64,000 bases of DNA from Rhizobiales bacterium 2SD (GCA_005502805.1 SCMY01000008.1:1-64000), one strand, 5' to 3'; numbered from the stretch's first letter, positions 37,257-46,097 are shown. A program made the numbers and translations. Notes: generated by a model not told the origin, from the sequence alone.

Positions 37257-38639
37257 ATGTCCCAGCTTTCCGCCATTCTCTCCCGCCTCGACGCCGATCT
37301 TGACGCTTCGCTGGCCCGTCTTTCCTCCTGGCTCGAAATCCCCTCGATCGGAACCGATCCGGCTTTCAATCCGCAGACGCGCGAGGCGGCCGAATGGCTG
37401 CGGGCCGATCTCGAAGGCCTTGGTTTCAAGGCCGAATTGCGCGAGACCGGCGGCCACCCGGTCGTGCTCGCCCATCGGCCCAAGCCCGGCGCGCCGCATG
37501 CGCTGTTCTATGGCCACTACGACGTTCAGCCGGTCGATCCGCTCGAGCTCTGGGACAACGACCCGTTCAAGCCGGTCGTCAAGGAGATCGAGCCGGGGCG
37601 CAAGGCGATCCTCGCCCGGGGCGCCTGCGACGACAAAGGTCAGGTGATGACCTTCATCGAGGCGATCCGCGCCACGCTCGCCGAGACCGGCGACCTGCCG
37701 ATCGGCCTCACCATCCTGGTCGAAGGCGAGGAGGAATCCGGCTCGGTCAACCTGCCGGGCTTCATCAAGGCCAATGCCGCCGAGCTGAAAGCCGATTTCG
37801 CATTGGTTTGCGACACCGGCATGTGGGACCGCGTCACGCCGCTGATCACCTCGACCCTGCGCGGCATGGTCTATCAGGAGGTGCGCCTGAGCGCGGCCGA
37901 CCGCGACCTGCATTCCGGCCTGTTCGGCGGCGCTGCCGCAAATCCGATCCATGTGCTGACCAAGATCGTCGCCGAGATCCATGACGAGACCGGCCGGATC
38001 ACCATTCCCGGCTTCTATGACGGCGTGCACGAGCCGACCAATGCACAGAAGGCCGAATGGGCCGATCTCAACCTGACCGAGAAGGAATTCCTCGGCCAGA
38101 TCGGGCTGAAGCACTCGATCGGCGAGAAGGGCCGCATGCTGATCGAGCAGATCCAGTCGCGCCCGACCTGCGACGTCAACGGCATCTGGGGCGGCTATAC
38201 CGGCGAGGGTTCGAAGACCGTCATCCCCGCCAAGGCCTCGGCCAAGGTTTCCTTCCGCCTCGTCGGCGACCAGGACCCGGCCAAGATCGCCGCCGCCTTC
38301 CACCAGTTCGTGCGCGAGCGCCTGCCCGAGGACGTCACCGCCGAGTTCATCAGCCATTCCGGCTCGCCGGCGTTGGCGGTTCCGGTCGATTCCCCCGTCC
38401 TGCAGAAAGCGCGCAAGGCGCTCGCCGAGGAATGGGGCGGTCGCGTCGTCTCGATCGGTAGCGGCGGCTCGATTCCCGTGGGCGGCGATTTCAAGCGCAC
38501 GCTCGGCTTGGATACGCTCTTCGTCGGCTTCGGCCTCGACGACGACCGCGTCCATTCGCCGAACGAGAAATACGATCTCTCCTCCTTCCACAAGGGCCAG
38601 CGCTCCTGGGCCCGTATCTTGCAAGAACTCGCCTCATGA
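37257..38639 (+). CDS. M20-family dipeptidase/deacylase
   Basis: A 460-aa zinc-dependent M20/M25/M40 peptidase, cytoplasmic. Metal-site motifs are FYGHYDVQP, the [10 protein letters not shown] segment and EGEEESGS; a dimerisation domain lies between about residues 200 and 360. The closest family pattern is dipeptidase or carnosinase-like. It overlaps the LOG gene by 4 bases (ATGA at 38636). Confidence 0.9.
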   Translation: MSQLSAILSRLDADLDASLARLSSWLEIPSIGTDPAFNPQTREAAEWLRADLEGLGFKAELRETGGHPVVLAHRPKPGAPHALFYGHYDVQPVDPLELWDNDPFKPVVKEIEPGRKAILARGACDDKGQVMTFIEAIRATLAETGDLPIGLTILVEGEEESGSVNLPGFIKANAAELKADFALVCDTGMWDRVTPLITSTLRGMVYQEVRLSAADRDLHSGLFGGAAANPIHVLTKIVAEIHDETGRITIPGFYDGVHEPTNAQKAEWADLNLTEKEFLGQIGLKHSIGEKGRMLIEQIQSRPTCDVNGIWGGYTGEGSKTVIPAKASAKVSFRLVGDQDPAKIAAAFHQFVRERLPEDVTAEFISHSGSPALAVPVDSPVLQKARKALAEEWGGRVVSIGSGGSIPVGGDFKRTLGLDTLFVGFGLDDDRVHSPNEKYDLSSFHKGQRSWARILQELAS

Positions 38640-39217
38640 AATCCGTCTGTGTCTTCTGCGGTTCGAGCCCGGGCCATGATCCCGTCCATGCCGAGGGCGC
38701 CCGCGCCATGGGCACCGCCATCGCCAAACGTGGCCTGACGCTGGTCTATGGCGGCGGCGCCGTCGGCCTGATGGGCATCGTCGCCAATGCTGCGCTCGAG
38801 GCCGGCGGCGAGGTCCATGGCGTGATCCCGCGGGCGCTGCGCGAGAAGGAGGTCGGCCACAACAAGCTGACCCGGCTCGAAGTGGTCGAGACCATGCACA
38901 TCCGCAAGGCGCGCATGGCCGAGCTCTCCGACGGCTTCATCGCCATGTCCGGCGGCATCGGCACCTTCGAGGAGATCTTCGAGATCTGGACCTGGAGCCA
39001 GCTCGGCATCCACGGCAAGCCGCTCGGTTTCCTCAACATCGACGGCTTCTACGACGCGCTCGCCGCCTTCCTCGACAACACGACCAAGGCCGGCTTCATG
39101 TGGCAGGCCCATCGCGACATGGCGATGATGGAGACCGACCCGGCCGCGCTGCTGGACAAGATGGAGGCCTACAAGCCTCAGACTCAGATCAAATGGGTGG
39201 AGAAGACGGAGGTTTGA
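38636..39217 (+). CDS. LOG family protein (TIGR00730)
   Basis: A 193-aa Rossmann-fold protein. The family signature appears as SGGIGTFEE (usual PGGxGTxxE, with Ser in place of Pro), and the N-terminus [10 protein letters not shown] is conserved. Family members hydrolyse nucleoside 5'-monophosphates, releasing the base, including cytokinin ribotides. The actual substrate here is unknown. It is coupled to the M20 peptidase and is the last gene before the GTA cluster. Confidence 0.9.
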   Translation: MKSVCVFCGSSPGHDPVHAEGARAMGTAIAKRGLTLVYGGGAVGLMGIVANAALEAGGEVHGVIPRALREKEVGHNKLTRLEVVETMHIRKARMAELSDGFIAMSGGIGTFEEIFEIWTWSQLGIHGKPLGFLNIDGFYDALAAFLDNTTKAGFMWQAHRDMAMMETDPAALLDKMEAYKPQTQIKWVEKTEV

Positions 39218-39246
39218 TTGCCTTCCGTGGGATAGGAATTTTGTCC

Positions 39247-39275
39247 TTGACATCGTAACGCTGATCGGGTAGAGA
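39247..39275 (+). promoter_or_regulatory. candidate promoter of the GTA cluster
   Basis: TTGACA at 39247-39252 and TAGAGA at 39270-39275 are separated by 17 bases, a reasonable housekeeping-type promoter. They lie 95 bases ahead of the first GTA gene. The -35 is a perfect match and the -10 is imperfect. GTA promoters in other species often depend on GafA rather than a strong core, so this remains a candidate. Confidence 0.5.
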
Positions 39276-39310
39276 TCAGGAACGCTCACGAATTGCGCCT
39301 GAGACGAACG

Positions 39311-39342
39311 AAGCCGCCGCGCTGCCCAGCCGGCGGCTTTTG
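39311..39342 (+). terminator. hairpin with T-run ahead of the GTA cluster
   Basis: AAGCCGCCG at 39311-39319 pairs with CGGCGGCTT at 39331-39339, loop 11 bases, followed by TTT. It looks like a rho-independent terminator. It may end the M20/LOG operon. Because it lies downstream of the candidate promoter at 39247, it could also attenuate GTA transcription. Confidence 0.65.
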
Positions 39343-39370
39343 CGTGTCCGGGCCGAGCCGAGGTTTGCCG

Positions 39371-39781
39371 ATGACCGACGAGAGTGACAAGAGCGCCCCG
39401 GCTCGGACGGCGGCGAAGCGCAAGCCTGCACGGAGCGGCGGCCGCAAGGCCGTGATCAGCAAGCTCTGGAAGGCGGCGCAGACGCAGCTCGAAGCGCATG
39501 AGGCGCATCTGGCCGAATTGCCGGCCGGCACCGCCGCGAGCGAAACCGACGCCAAGACGCTGGCGACGCTGGCTCGCACCGTGCGCGAGCTGGTCGCGCT
39601 GGATTCTGCCGCAGCGGGGGAGGGAGGAAAGGCCGAGGATGAGCCCAGCCCCGCCGAAGGATTGCGCCGGGTCGATGAGCTGCGACGAGAGCTGGCACGA
39701 CGCATGGAACGCCTTATCGCCGATCATACAGGCGAAGCTGTTCCTCAAGCTGCTGCCGGACCTGGCGCCAGAGCTGGTTAG
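39371..39781 (+). CDS. GTA gp1-like protein (small terminase position)
   Basis: A 136-aa, highly charged, Ala/Arg/Glu-rich helical protein with an N-terminal Lys/Arg-rich stretch (ARTAAKRKPARSGGRKA). It stands in the position of RcGTA gp1, the small terminase equivalent, which recognises DNA and guides the packaging motor. ATG 39371 follows the hairpin. Its 3' end overlaps the terminase gene by about 140 bases if the latter starts at 39639. The call comes from position and composition; sequence similarity is weak. Confidence 0.65.
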   Translation: MTDESDKSAPARTAAKRKPARSGGRKAVISKLWKAAQTQLEAHEAHLAELPAGTAASETDAKTLATLARTVRELVALDSAAAGEGGKAEDEPSPAEGLRRVDELRRELARRMERLIADHTGEAVPQAAAGPGARAG

Positions 39782-41018
39782 GCTCGCCGATCAGGAATGG
39801 ACCTACTACGGACGGCCTGACCAGAAATCCCGCCGCCTGCCGCCCTGGTGGACCTGGCTCGTTCTCGGTGGACGCGGTGCTGGCAAGACCAGGACCGGTG
39901 CCGAATGGGTCAAGGGCATGGCGCTGGGGCTCGCCCCGATCGCCAGCGAGCCCGTTGGCCGCATCGCCCTCGTCGGCGAAACGCAGGCGCAGGTCCGCGA
40001 CGTGATGATCGAGGGCGTCTCCGGTCTGCTCGCGATCCATCATCGCTGGGAGAAGCCGGTCTGGTCGCCGTCGCGGCGCCGGGTCGAATGGGGCAATGGC
40101 GCGATCGCGCAGGTCTTCACCGCCGAGGACCCGGAAGGTCTGCGCGGGCCGCAATTCGGGGCCGCCTGGTCCGACGAGCTGGCGAAATGGCCGAACCTTC
40201 AGGAGACCTGGGACATGCTGCAGCTCGGCCTGAGGCTCGGCGATAGGCCGAGGCAGGTGGTGACCACGACGCCGCGTCCGCTGCCATTGATCAAGCGGCT
40301 GCTCGACGACCCGCGCGTCGCAGTCAGCCGGGCGGCGACCCGCGCCAACCGCTTCAACCTGGCGCAGAGCTTCCTCGACAGCGTGCACCAGGCCTATGGC
40401 GGCACCCGGCTCGGCCGGCAGGAACTCGAAGGCGAGATCGTCGAGGAGAGCGCCGACGCCCTCTGGAGCCGGGCGCTGATCGAGGGATGCCGCGAGCGCG
40501 AGGCGCCGGCGCTGGCGCGGATCGTCGTGGCGATCGATCCGCCGGCGTCTTCGTCGAAGCGGGCGGATAGCTGTGGGCTGGTCGCGGCGGGGATCGATCG
40601 CGACGGCATCGGCCATGTCCTGGCTGATGCGACGCTCGCTGGCGCCAAGCCGCATGAATGGGCGGCTGCCGCCGTTGCGCTCTATCGCCGGCTGGAAGCG
40701 GATGCGCTGGTCGTCGAGGTCAACCAGGGCGGCGAGATGGCGGGAAGCGTCATCCGCGAGGTCGATCCGGGCGCGCCAGTGACGCCGGTCAGGGCCTCGC
40801 GCGGGAAATTCCTGCGGGCCGAGCCGGTGGCGGCGCTTTATGCGCAGGGCCGGGTGCGCCATGCCGGCGCCTTTCCCGCGCTTGAAGATGAGATGTGTGA
40901 CTTCGGCCCGACCGGCCTGAGCTCCGGCCGCTCGCCCGACCGGCTCGATGCGCTGGTCTGGGCGCTGACGCATCTGATGCTCGGGCCGAAGGGCCGGCCG
41001 CGGGTGAGGGGGCTGTAG
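39639..41018 (+). CDS. GTA large terminase (DNA packaging ATPase/nuclease, gp2)
   Basis: A 459-aa packaging motor. Walker A GGRGAGKT is at residues 77-84 of the form starting at ATG 39639; Walker B-type ALVGETQAQ and AAWSDELAKW follow. The RNase H-like nuclease half has VVAIDPPASS, LVVEVNQGG and a late DRLDALVWAL. GGGAGG upstream supports ATG 39639, but ATG 39675 is also possible. In GTAs this enzyme fills heads with random pieces of host chromosome by the headful mechanism. Confidence 0.92.
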   Translation: MSPAPPKDCAGSMSCDESWHDAWNALSPIIQAKLFLKLLPDLAPELVRLADQEWTYYGRPDQKSRRLPPWWTWLVLGGRGAGKTRTGAEWVKGMALGLAPIASEPVGRIALVGETQAQVRDVMIEGVSGLLAIHHRWEKPVWSPSRRRVEWGNGAIAQVFTAEDPEGLRGPQFGAAWSDELAKWPNLQETWDMLQLGLRLGDRPRQVVTTTPRPLPLIKRLLDDPRVAVSRAATRANRFNLAQSFLDSVHQAYGGTRLGRQELEGEIVEESADALWSRALIEGCREREAPALARIVVAIDPPASSSKRADSCGLVAAGIDRDGIGHVLADATLAGAKPHEWAAAAVALYRRLEADALVVEVNQGGEMAGSVIREVDPGAPVTPVRASRGKFLRAEPVAALYAQGRVRHAGAFPALEDEMCDFGPTGLSSGRSPDRLDALVWALTHLMLGPKGRPRVRGL

Positions 41019-41050
41019 CGCCCGACCATCGCAACAACAGCGAGAAATCC

Positions 41051-42223
41051 ATGCTCAATTTCCTTCGCAGCCTGCGCGGCCTTGCCGCGCCGGAACAGAA
41101 GCGCTCGCGCGTCGGGCCGCTGATCGCCCTTCACGAGGCCGGCCGCCCGGTCTGGACGCCGCGCGACTATGGCGCCCTGGCGCGCGAGGGCTATCAACGC
41201 AATCCGGTGGTACATCGCTGCGTTCGCCTGATCGCCGAGGCGGCGGCGCAGACCCAGTTGATCGCCAAGGTCGGCGGGCGCGAGATGCCGGAGCATCCGG
41301 CGCTGGCGCTGATCGAGCGGCCGAATCCGCGCCAGGGCGGCATCGCCTTTCGCGAGATGCTCTATGGCCACCTGCTCGTCGCCGGAAACGCCTATGTCGA
41401 GGCGGCGAGCATCGGCCGTGAGCCGCGCGAACTCTATTCGCTCCGGCCCGACCGGATGCGCGTCGTGCCCGGCCACGACGGCTGGCCGGAGGCCTATGAT
41501 TACACCGTCGGCGCCCAGACCATCCGCTTCCGACAGGACGAGGGCGCGCTGCCGCCGATCCTGCATCTGTCGCTGTTCCATCCCGTCGACGATCATTACG
41601 GCCTCTCGCCGGTCGAGGCGGCGGCCTGCTCGCTCGACGTCCACAACGCCGCCGGCGCCTGGCACAAGGCGCTGCTCGACAATGCGGCAAGGCCCTCCGG
41701 TGCCCTGGTTTATGACGGGCCGGAAGGCGGTACGCTGACCGAGGCGCAGTTCGAGCGGCTGAAGCAGGAGTTGGAGGACGGTTTCCAGGGCGCGCGCAAT
41801 GCCGGGCGCCCGCTGCTGCTTGAAGGCGGACTCGACTGGAAGCCGCTGTCATTGTCGCCGGCCGAGCTCGATTTCGTCGCGGCCAAGGGCGTCGCTGCGC
41901 GCGAGATCGCGCTCGCCTTCGGCGTGCCGCCGCTGCTGCTTGGGCTGCCCGGCGACAACACCCATGCCAATTTCGCCGAGGCCAACCGTGCCTTCTGGCG
42001 CCAGACGTTGATCCCGCTGGTCCGGCGCACGGCGCAGTCGCTGGCGCAATGGCTCGGCCCGGCCTTCGGCGATGCGCTCACCCTCGAGCCCGATCTCGAT
42101 GCGGTGGAGGCGCTGGCGGAGGAGCGGGAATCGCTTTGGCGGCGGGTCTCCGCCGCCGGCTTCCTCAACGAGGACGAGAAACGCGAGGCGGTCGGTTACG
42201 GCCGCCGGGAGGTGTCGTCATGA
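41051..42223 (+). CDS. GTA portal protein (HK97 family, gp3)
   Basis: A 390-aa HK97-type portal that forms the dodecameric gate at one capsid vertex and docks the terminase. Conserved segments are YQRNPVVHRCVRLIAEAAA, GNAYVEA and GVPPLLLGLPGDNTHANFAEANRAFW. The length and start (ATG 41051) are normal. The stop overlaps the next small gene by 4 bases. Confidence 0.93.
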   Translation: MLNFLRSLRGLAAPEQKRSRVGPLIALHEAGRPVWTPRDYGALAREGYQRNPVVHRCVRLIAEAAAQTQLIAKVGGREMPEHPALALIERPNPRQGGIAFREMLYGHLLVAGNAYVEAASIGREPRELYSLRPDRMRVVPGHDGWPEAYDYTVGAQTIRFRQDEGALPPILHLSLFHPVDDHYGLSPVEAAACSLDVHNAAGAWHKALLDNAARPSGALVYDGPEGGTLTEAQFERLKQELEDGFQGARNAGRPLLLEGGLDWKPLSLSPAELDFVAAKGVAAREIALAFGVPPLLLGLPGDNTHANFAEANRAFWRQTLIPLVRRTAQSLAQWLGPAFGDALTLEPDLDAVEALAEERESLWRRVSAAGFLNEDEKREAVGYGRREVSS

Positions 42224-42420
42224 GCCCGTTCGACGAAGCCGCGGCGGGGATCGTCTCACGCGGCGATCTCGGCCATCTCGCGCTGCTGCTCTGGGCCTTC
42301 TGCGCCTCGGGGCTCTCGCTGTTTTCCCTTCGTGAGCTGATCGCCGCCAACCGGCGCTTCGATGAGTTCGTACGCGAATTCGCCCGCTTCAACGCCCGCT
42401 ACGAGGGAGGGGATTCATGA
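42220..42420 (+). CDS. GTA ORFg3.5-like small membrane protein
   Basis: A 66-aa protein with one hydrophobic segment (ALLLWAFCASGLSLFSL, about residues 21-37) followed by a charged amphipathic helix (RFDEFVREFARFNARY). It sits between portal and prohead protease, where RcGTA has the small ORF g3.5. ATG 42220 overlaps the portal stop (ATGA) and its own stop overlaps the next ORF (ATGA at 42417). The function is unknown. Confidence 0.75.
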   Translation: MSPFDEAAAGIVSRGDLGHLALLLWAFCASGLSLFSLRELIAANRRFDEFVREFARFNARYEGGDS

Positions 42421-42587
42421 GCAAGTCCGGTGGCAAATCGCCGCCCAGGCCGGCTCCGGCAGCGGTCAGGTCGGGCGTGGCTGTGCCGCGCCCCGGCCGC
42501 CCGCCGCGCGAGGTGTTCGGCCGCTTCTTCGAGACGCTCGGGCAGCTCGACGCCAATGGTCGCGGCGGGCGGGGAGGAGCGCGATGA
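42417..42587 (+). CDS. 56-aa basic proline-rich protein in the GTA operon
   Basis: A short frame from ATG 42417 to TGA 42585-42587, 56 residues. The N-terminal half is basic and proline-rich (SKSGGKSPPRPAPA); the middle is REVFGRFFETLGQLDANGRG. It is linked on both sides by ATGA overlaps, with the small membrane protein and with the prohead protease start at 42584. That coupling is strong evidence that it is translated. No homologue is recognised. Confidence 0.65.
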   Translation: MSKSGGKSPPRPAPAAVRSGVAVPRPGRPPREVFGRFFETLGQLDANGRGGRGGAR

Positions 42588-43108
42588 GAACCGTTTCTCC
42601 CCGTTATCCCGCTCTGGCGCGGGAGGCCAAGTTCCTGGCGCAGCCGCTGGCCCGGATCGAGCCGGACGGCGCCTTCGAGGGCTATGCCAGCCTGTTCCGC
42701 ATCGCCGATCTCGGCAAGGACGTGGTCGAGCCCGGCGCCTTCCGCGACAGCCTCGCCCGCCGTGGCGCGAGCGGCATCAGGATGCTCTGGCAGCATGACC
42801 CGACACAGCCGATCGGCCGCTGGCTCGAATTGCGCGAGGATTCACGCGGGCTTTATGTCCGTGGACGGCTCTCGCTCGCCGTGGCGCGGGCCCGCGAGCT
42901 GCATGCGCTGATGCGCGACGGCGCCGTCGACGGGCTCTCGATCGGCTTCCGCTCGCAGCGCGCCCGTAGCGAGCCGCGCAGCGGGCTGCGCCGGCTGGAG
43001 AAGGTCGACCTCTGGGAGATCTCGCTCGTCACCTTCCCGATGCTGCCGCAGGCAAGGGTCAGCGCCGTCAAGGCGCTGCGCCCTCCCAGCCTTGCCGCCT
43101 TTGCCTGA
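42584..43108 (+). CDS. GTA prohead protease (HK97/S78 family, gp4)
   Basis: A 174-aa serine protease that removes the capsid protein's scaffolding arm during head maturation. The expected triad motifs are present: histidine in LWQHDP, serine in GLSIGF and glutamate in LWEISLVTFP. ATG 42584 (ATGA overlap) opens the family sequence. It is followed by the capsid gene after 34 bases with an AGGAG ribosome binding site. Confidence 0.93.
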   Translation: MRTVSPRYPALAREAKFLAQPLARIEPDGAFEGYASLFRIADLGKDVVEPGAFRDSLARRGASGIRMLWQHDPTQPIGRWLELREDSRGLYVRGRLSLAVARARELHALMRDGAVDGLSIGFRSQRARSEPRSGLRRLEKVDLWEISLVTFPMLPQARVSAVKALRPPSLAAFA

Positions 43109-43142
43109 ACCAACCTGAAGCCGCAGAACCACAGGAGAACCC

Positions 43143-44384
43143 ATGACTGCGCTGAACCAGGCTCCCGAGACCAAGGCGACCGGCGAGGCCGCCGCCATCT
43201 ATGACGATCTGCGCTATACGCTGGAGGCCTATCGCGCCACCAATGACGAGCGCCTGGCCGAGCTCGAAACCCGCATGGGCGGCGACGTGCTGACCGGCGA
43301 GAAGCTCGCCCGCCTCGACGACGCGCTCGACGAGACCCGCCGCCGGCTCGACCGGCTGAGCCTCGACCGCAGCCGCCCAGCTCTGGGCACGAGCGACGAG
43401 CGCGATCCGGCCGTGGCCGAGCACAAGGCCGCCTTCGCGTCCTACGTCCGCCATGGCGAGGCGACCGGATTGAAGCGGCTCGAAGCCAAGGCGCTCTCGG
43501 CCGGTTCCGGCCCGGATGGCGGCTATCTCGCGCCTTCGACAGTCGAAGGCGAGATCCTGCGCCGCCTGGCCGCGGTGTCGCCGATCCGCTCGATCGCGAC
43601 GGTGCGCACCATCTCCTCCGGCACCTACAAGAAGGCGTTCTCGACCACCGGACCGGCCTCCGGCTGGGTGGCCGAGACGGCGGCGCGGCCGCAGACCGGC
43701 ACGCCGACGCTGGCCGAGCTCTCCTTCCCGGCGATGGAGCTCTACGCCATGCCGGCGGCGACGCAGACCCTGCTCGACGACGCCATCGTCGACATCGACC
43801 AGTGGATCGCCGAGGAGGTCGAGAGTGCCTTCGCCGAGCAGGAGGGCGCGGCCTTCGTCAATGGTGACGGCGTCGACAAGCCCAAAGGCTTCCTGGCCTA
43901 TCCGACCGTCGCCGACGCCAGCTGGAGCTGGGGCAATATCGGCACGCTGAAGACCGGTGTCGCCGGCGCCTTCGCCGCCTCGAACCCGTCCGACATCCTG
44001 GTCGATCTCGTCTATGCGCTGAAGGCCGGCTACCGCCAGAACGCCAGCTTCGTGATGAACCGCAAGACGCAGGCCGCGGTGCGCAAGTTCAAGGACTCGA
44101 CGGGTCAGTATCTCTGGCAGCCGCCGGCCGCGGCGGGCGCACAGGCGACGCTGCTGGGCTTCCCTGTCGTCGAGGCCGAGGACATGCCGAACATCGCGAC
44201 GGACTCGGTCTCGATCGCTTTCGGCGACTTCCGCCGCGGCTATCTGGTCGTCGACCGGGCGGGCGTGCGCATCCTGCGCGATCCCTATTCCGCCAAGCCG
44301 CATGTGCTGTTCTATACGACCAAGCGCGTCGGCGGCGGCGTGCAGGACTTCGCCGCGATCAAGGGGCTGAAGTTCTCGGCCTGA
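43143..44384 (+). CDS. GTA major capsid protein (HK97 fold, gp5)
   Basis: A 413-aa HK97-fold capsid protein. The first about 100 residues are a charged coiled-coil delta domain (ERLAELETRMGGDVL, then LDETRRRLDRLSL) that acts as built-in scaffold and is removed by gp4. The mature shell part includes GGYLAPSTVEGEIL, the E-loop region and LLGFPVVEAEDMP. AGGAG precedes the ATG. It ends only 6 bases from the convergent stop of a trypsin-fold protease gene. Confidence 0.95.
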   Translation: MTALNQAPETKATGEAAAIYDDLRYTLEAYRATNDERLAELETRMGGDVLTGEKLARLDDALDETRRRLDRLSLDRSRPALGTSDERDPAVAEHKAAFASYVRHGEATGLKRLEAKALSAGSGPDGGYLAPSTVEGEILRRLAAVSPIRSIATVRTISSGTYKKAFSTTGPASGWVAETAARPQTGTPTLAELSFPAMELYAMPAATQTLLDDAIVDIDQWIAEEVESAFAEQEGAAFVNGDGVDKPKGFLAYPTVADASWSWGNIGTLKTGVAGAFAASNPSDILVDLVYALKAGYRQNASFVMNRKTQAAVRKFKDSTGQYLWQPPAAAGAQATLLGFPVVEAEDMPNIATDSVSIAFGDFRRGYLVVDRAGVRILRDPYSAKPHVLFYTTKRVGGGVQDFAAIKGLKFSA

Positions 44385-44390
44385 TCCGGA

Positions 44391-45266
44391 TCAGCGGCCG
44401 AACCACCAGCTGTAGCTTGCGTTCGGGCGTGCGCTCTCGCGCGCCTGACGCGGCTCGTCGCCATAGTTGAGCAGACGCTCGCTCGCCTCGGAAATCCAGG
44501 CGCGGTGGTCATTGATCGGGGTGATCGCGGTGAAGCCGCCGCAGATCAGCTTGACGCGCGAACTCAAGGGGCCACTCGACCAGGAGACGATCCCGACGAG
44601 ATCGCGCGATCCGGCTGGACCACGCAAAACCGGCCCGCCTGAATCGCCGCGGCAGGCCCCGGCGCCGAGGACCTCACCTCGGTTCTCGGTGTCGACCGCG
44701 ACCTTGACCGTGTTTGCCGTGGTGTAGTTGCCGGCGTTGATCAGGGTCACCTCGCGCAATGTGCGCGCGGTCTTCTTGTTGTGTTCGGATGCGAGGCCGA
44801 AGCCGGCCATGGTCACGGTTTCGCCCTGCCACAACCCGCTGCCGAGCGTCAGTGGCTGGATGTCGGCGGGTAGCGGCGCGGCGAGACGCAGCAGCGCGAG
44901 GTCCGCGCCCGGCTGGGTGCGTGGCGTCGTGCCGGGGACGAAAGTCGGGTGCGGCAGGACAGCCGCCACGGCATGAGTGCGGTTGCGGAAGCGCTTGTCG
45001 AGGCTGATCACGCGCACCGAACCGCCGGTCATCAGGCAATGCGCTGCGGTGAGCACGAGCTCGGAGGAGATCGCTGCGCCGGAGCAGAGTTCGCCGCGGC
45101 TGGTCTCGACTCGCAAGGTCGAGGCCCGCGCGCCATCGACCGCGCGCGATTGCACGCCGCCGACGACGGCCTGGGCCGGCCCGGTCATCTGTAGGCCGGC
45201 GCAAAAAGCCGCCGCGATGGTTACGGCGCGCTTCGAAGAGGTCATGGTCGAGGCCATCATTGCCAT
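44391..45266 (-). CDS. secreted trypsin-fold (S1A) serine protease, copy 1
   Basis: A 291-aa chymotrypsin-fold protease with a signal peptide. The mature N-terminus VVGG follows directly after the AQA cleavage site, so no zymogen propeptide is visible. The triad is His in LTAAHC, Asp in ADLALLRL and Ser in GDSGGP. Disulfide cysteines are present (ELCSG/AAHC, GACRG, LICGG). By alignment to the serine, the residue at chymotrypsin position 189 is Gly and 216 is Ser, so it should not prefer basic residues. It lies antisense inside the GTA operon. Confidence 0.9.
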   Translation of the reverse strand: MAMMASTMTSSKRAVTIAAAFCAGLQMTGPAQAVVGGVQSRAVDGARASTLRVETSRGELCSGAAISSELVLTAAHCLMTGGSVRVISLDKRFRNRTHAVAAVLPHPTFVPGTTPRTQPGADLALLRLAAPLPADIQPLTLGSGLWQGETVTMAGFGLASEHNKKTARTLREVTLINAGNYTTANTVKVAVDTENRGEVLGAGACRGDSGGPVLRGPAGSRDLVGIVSWSSGPLSSRVKLICGGFTAITPINDHRAWISEASERLLNYGDEPRQARESARPNASYSWWFGR

Positions 45267-45323
45267 GGAGCCAGTCTATGGTTTGCTGCGGCGCAGTCCA
45301 GTGGTCTTCGCGCCTGCGGAGAA

Positions 45324-46097
45324 TCAGGGGGCTGCGATCCAGCTGGCGCCCTCGCCCCAGCCGGACAAGGTGCGGTCGATCCAGCCGCGTTGGGGCGCGA
45401 CCAGCACGCCCTGGCTGAGCAGGCCGCATTGCTTGCCGGACGGTCCGGTCGACCAACTGGAGACCGCTACGACGCCATCCGATTCGGCGACGATGGGCCC
45501 GCCGGAATCGCCCTGGCAGGCGCCGGCGCCCAGCCGCTTGCCGCCGGTCGCCGGATCGGACGCCCAGAGCAGAATCTTGCCGGGGCCGTAAGGCTCGACT
45601 GTGGCAAGCGAGGCAGAGCGATAGGTGCCGGTCGTCTTTGCATCGCCTTCGCGGGCGACGCCATACCCTGACAACGTCACCGGCGATCCGGCGCGCGGCA
45701 GGCCGCCGTCGACCAAGGTCGCGGTCGAGAAACGCGCTGGTAGAGGCGCCGCGAGCCTGACCAGCGCGAGGTCGATCGAGCGCTGCCGGTTTGTGACGGA
45801 TTTGGCGTTGAACTCGGGGTGAAGCGCGATCGTCGCCGGCTCGACCAGAACCGGCTCGCCGCCCTCGCGCCAGTGGACACGCAGGTCGACGCGGGAATCG
45901 GCGCAGTGAGCCGCGGTGAGGATCACGCGGCGCGACAGGACGATGCCGGTGCAGACGCCGCCGCGCGCATTGAGGACCATCACGGTCGCGCTGGCGATTG
46001 GGCCGCCTTCGCGCCCGCCGACCACAGCCGAGGCGGGCCAGGGGGCGGCAAATACCGCTGCCAAGGCCACCAGTCCAATCGCCGTTCTGACACGCAT
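45324..46097 (-). CDS. secreted trypsin-fold (S1A) serine protease, copy 2
   Basis: A 257-aa paralogue of the neighbouring protease. The signal peptide (IGLVALAAVFAAPWPASA) is followed directly by mature VVGG. The triad is His in LTAAHC, Asp in SIDLALVRL and Ser in GDSGGP; position 189 equivalent is Gly. GGAGG 7 bases before ATG 46097 fixes the start. It is upstream of copy 1 on the minus strand with a 57-base gap, so the two probably form an operon read against the GTA genes. It is divergent from the GTA gp6 gene, 75 bases away. Confidence 0.9.
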   Translation of the reverse strand: MRVRTAIGLVALAAVFAAPWPASAVVGGREGGPIASATVMVLNARGGVCTGIVLSRRVILTAAHCADSRVDLRVHWREGGEPVLVEPATIALHPEFNAKSVTNRQRSIDLALVRLAAPLPARFSTATLVDGGLPRAGSPVTLSGYGVAREGDAKTTGTYRSASLATVEPYGPGKILLWASDPATGGKRLGAGACQGDSGGPIVAESDGVVAVSSWSTGPSGKQCGLLSQGVLVAPQRGWIDRTLSGWGEGASWIAAP

